A stretch of DNA of 20,312 bases, taken from Haplosporangium gracile (Eukaryota > Mortierellomycota > Mortierellomycetes > Mortierellales > Mortierellaceae). Each line of letters opens with the position of its first letter. Position 1 is the first letter of the stretch. A program made the position numbers and the translations under genes. The stretch is from the NCBI GenBank assembly GCA_015499985.1, contig JAAAUF010000764.1, positions 1 through 20,312 of the forward strand. Direction: 5' to 3'. The notes under the pieces were generated by a model, which did not search any database, was not told the DNA's origin, and saw only the letters and a list, made by a program, of their open reading frames with translations. Of the stretch, positions 18,022 through 20,312 are shown in pieces.

Positions 18022-18960
18022 ATGAGACGTATGTGTATGTGTATGTGTGTATGCAAGGGAGGTAGTCGTTTGTTTGTTGTTCGTGTCGTTGGAGTTGGTT
18101 TGTCGAAGGTATTGTACTACTTTTCTTCAGCTATTCATTTGAGACAAGGAAAAAGAAAAAGGGAAAGGGAAAGACAAGGGCAAGAAAGGGTGCATATTAG
18201 TCTCAGATAGAGTCGTTTTGTCCTTTTGTGGCCCATGGGTTTGTCTCACACAGAAAAAATAACGCATTGTTGAACATAAAGACGAGAAGAGAGAAGAGAG
18301 GGAGAGGAAGAGGAAGAGGAAGGGAAGAGGAAAGAATGTCGACAGAGGTGAAGGGGGCACGACTGAGTACATAAGAAGGTGAGAGTTATATGAAAGGAGG
18401 CGAGGTGATAGATAAAGGCGATTGTGTCGGAATAGAACGCGGTGGTTGGGAATGTTTCAGGAGCGAATTCAGGTACGAATTCAGGTACGATAAATGTCAG
18501 AAATAAAGGGGAAAGAGGAAAAGGGGTTGAAAAAGGAGCGAACGGATGGATGTAAGTGGATGGGTGAGGGACACTTACTGTGAATGGACAATTGGGGTGA
18601 TCTGAAAAAGAAGAGTGTGAAGCGTTACGGGCGTCGAGATCTGAGACAGGGACGGTAGAAGGAGAGAGGGATGACTGATCTCGGAATGGGGGCGGTGAGA
18701 AGGATGAAGGAAAGAAAAGGTGATGAGCGTGCAGAAGGGACAAGGAGATGAAAGGAAGGGAAGAAAGAGAGAGCGAGAGGGGGAGATGGATGGCGATGCA
18801 AGAGGATGGAGGAAGGAGGTGAGGTGACGGCAGGAGAATGAAGAGTAAAGAGAAGAAAAATAAGAATATGACTAGGAAAAGAAGGAAGGGCGACAACAAC
18901 AACAACGAGGAAGTTGGTTCCAGTGGCATGTAAAAGTGCGTTTGTTTGTTGGAAGGAACC
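18022..18960 (-). promoter_or_regulatory. CT-rich upstream region of the G gamma gene
   Basis: On the minus strand pyrimidine blocks lie at about 18139-18190, 18286-18345 and 18665-18870, upstream of the gamma-subunit ATG. A GT/AT-type simple repeat is at 18031-18053 and a 12-bp tandem repeat at 18464-18490. Long open frames on the minus strand here are Ser/Pro/Leu/Phe-rich products of the CT tracts and are not supported as genes. Any 3' end of a minus-strand gene at 19010-19365 would also fall in this stretch. Confidence 0.4.
18464..18490. repeat. Tandem 12-bp repeat CGAATTCAGGTA x2
   Basis: Two perfect adjacent copies with a partial third (CGA). They are located in the non-coding stretch upstream of the gamma-subunit gene. 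Confidence 0.85.
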
Positions 18961-19009
18961 CAGTTTGTCTGGCAAACGCCCACGATTGCTCGCTTGCCTG
19001 TCCTGTAAC

Positions 19010-19365
19010 CAGCTTCTCATATTCATAGATGTACATGCGAATACAACACACATGGTCATCCTGCAAACCCTCCAAACGGGCTCTATCCTCGATGAGAATG
19101 ATGCGGACATATCGGACACACTGCCGGTAGAGGGGCTAAAATGAGAAGTGGGTTAACGGCATGTTGTAAGCAATCATCCAGGGCAAATTTACAATGGGGG
19201 AAATCAATCAAGAAATAGAAGGCAGCTTTTCTTCTTCCTCTTCTTTTTCATGCTCTCTCTCGCCCTCTTCCTGTTAGCTCACATTTCACCATGGATGAGA
19301 CGATGCGCGGATGAGTAGGCGGTGAATGCCCATTGATGCTGTACTTGTTTGTCTCTTTCTGCCAT
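19010..19365 (-). CDS. Candidate small spliced gene, 5' part; identity unknown
   Basis: The supported piece is 19135-19010: after an acceptor TTTTAG, the frame reads PLYRQCVRYVRIILIEDR, then ARLEGLQDDHVCCIRMYIYE and YEKL. Composition and codon choice look like real protein, unlike the CT-tract frames around it. An in-frame TAG sits in the acceptor itself, so an upstream exon is needed. One that fits in phase is 19365-19345 (MAERDKQ) with donor GTACAG; the intron would be 209 nt. A competing donor GTGAGC in that exon gives the wrong phase. The open frame continues past 19010 to a stop at 18872, but the tail is poor. The LYR tripeptide near the N-terminus recalls LYR-motif mitochondrial proteins, but this is weak evidence. 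The 3' end is not resolved. Confidence 0.3.
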
Positions 19366-20312
19366 TGCATCAACGATAAAAAAAAAAGCTCTCATGGTGT
19401 CACCCAATGGTCAATTTTATTCTTTGTTGTTGTTGTTACGCCTGAATGCAAGCCATTTGCCAATTGCCTAGGGGTTATCCAACTCATTGTTTTATCTTCG
19501 TACAGATGAAGTATCAAGTAGAGAGAGGCTGTACAGGACTACAACAACGGAGCATGAAGGGCCAGTTGTCTACGAAAGAAAAATGAAAGGAACGTGTATG
19601 AAGATTACACAAAAATAATAGTTCAAGGAAACGAAATAAGTTGAATGACGAGGAGATGATTGACAGTCTCCAATGTAGTAGTGGGATGTGGCTAAATGCC
19701 TCTCCTCTCTTCTTGCTATGTCAATTCTCATCAATTACTATAGCACGCTCTCATCCGTTTCTGCTGTCTGGTTTGGCTTTGTCCCTTTGTCTTCCGCTTG
19801 TGTTGTTATATTTTCTTGACCGTCAGCTTTTTGAACTGCTCACTGCCAGAGAGAGCATTTCTTTCCTTCTCGAAAGCATGTTTTTGCTACTGCAGGAAGG
19901 CCATTCACACACTAACAGATGTGCGCTAAAAATGCTATCTTGCATATCCTTTGATGTTTTTGACTTTCTTGAACCTGATCACCAATCTTTTTTCTGTTTG
20001 GTCAGCAAAAATGATTGGGGAAATGTCATCAAAATGTAAAGAAGGAGAAAAGGGGAGAAGGAAAGAAGGAGACATACAGCAGAGAAAGAAGAACAATCAA
20101 GTTAAAGCCAGCTTGAGCCCGATATAAAGGTTAATTGTTCACTTCTGTTACGTAGAGCATGAATAGGAAGTTGTATTATCTCTTATTTCTCTGCATCATA
20201 TGCATGCATGGATTTTTTTTTTGTTTTTTGTTTTTAAGAAATTTATTGCGTCGTGGATGTGCGTGCAGTAAACTAATACTCCCTTTCACCAGGCAGTCCT
20301 CACCGTTCAAAA
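19366..20312. other. Non-coding to window end
   Basis: I see no supported gene. A plus-strand open frame at 19641-20039 is not backed by any recognisable domain; it has a Leu/Phe-rich middle and its first ATG is internal. Short features are a (GTT)n run at 19424-19437, a purine-rich stretch at 20040-20100 and a T-run near 20213-20235. Confidence 0.45.

Noticed and set aside
18246..18983. 245-codon minus-strand frame with hydrophobic and Ser/Pro-rich segments
   Set aside because: It runs across CT tracts, tandem repeats and candidate splice sites, and has no recognisable motif; the Phe/Leu runs come from the tracts.
19641..20039. 132-codon plus-strand frame with a Leu-rich middle
   Set aside because: The first codon is TTG, the first ATG is internal, and no family or splice partner is evident; kept only as a weak possibility.
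1..20312. CRISPR array, rRNA, tRNA, bacterial operon or transposase
   Set aside because: No regularly spaced repeats, no rRNA-like blocks, no cloverleaf arms with a TTCRA loop, and no transposase or reverse-transcriptase motif seen by eye on either strand.

Overview
The window reads as nuclear DNA of a filamentous fungus. Coding regions are broken by short GT-AG introns (mostly 100-260 nt). Upstream regions carry long CT-rich tracts on the sense strand, simple-sequence repeats are common, and the gene families are eukaryotic and signalling-related. A calreticulin relative with a C-terminal RDEL, together with a gp91phox-type NADPH oxidase, fits an early-diverging lineage (Mucoromycota, perhaps Mortierella-like) better than the ascomycete yeasts, where calnexin is the usual family member. 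That placement is inference from gene content, not from a search.

Layout, left to right. (1) 1-552: a (TC)n microsatellite and non-coding DNA. (2) 553-1948, minus: a calreticulin-like gene with signal peptide, one good intron and terminal RDEL, but interrupted by at least two in-frame stops and four frameshifts; called a pseudogene, with clustered base-calling error as the alternative. (3) 2196-4842, minus: an intact NADPH oxidase of 648 residues in three exons, the last an 11-nt coding exon. (4) 4843-7996: about 3.1 kb between divergent starts, holding CT-rich promoter blocks and no gene I can support. (5) 7997-16335, plus: a very large Ras-family guanine nucleotide exchange factor (REM plus CDC25-type catalytic domain), eight exons and 2200 residues in the model given; the N-terminal exon is the least certain part. 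(6) 16336-17514: a convergent 3' region with a (CAA)13 tract and a perfect 12-bp inverted repeat. (7) 17515-18021, minus: a small two-exon gene for the heterotrimeric G-protein gamma subunit ending in the CaaX box CSVM; it is not visible as one open frame. (8) 18022-20312: the CT-rich promoter of the gamma-subunit gene, a coding-looking exon of unknown identity on the minus strand (19010-19135), and otherwise non-coding sequence.

Three neighbouring genes (NADPH oxidase, Ras-type GEF, G gamma) belong to plasma-membrane signalling and polarity pathways that are functionally linked in other fungi. They do not share a transcription unit, so a joint function here is only inference. The strongest points for follow-up are the decayed calreticulin gene, the low-complexity insertions (including 16 Gln) inside the GEF catalytic domain, the stop-free intron in that domain that is a multiple of three, and the alternative 5' structures of the GEF gene.
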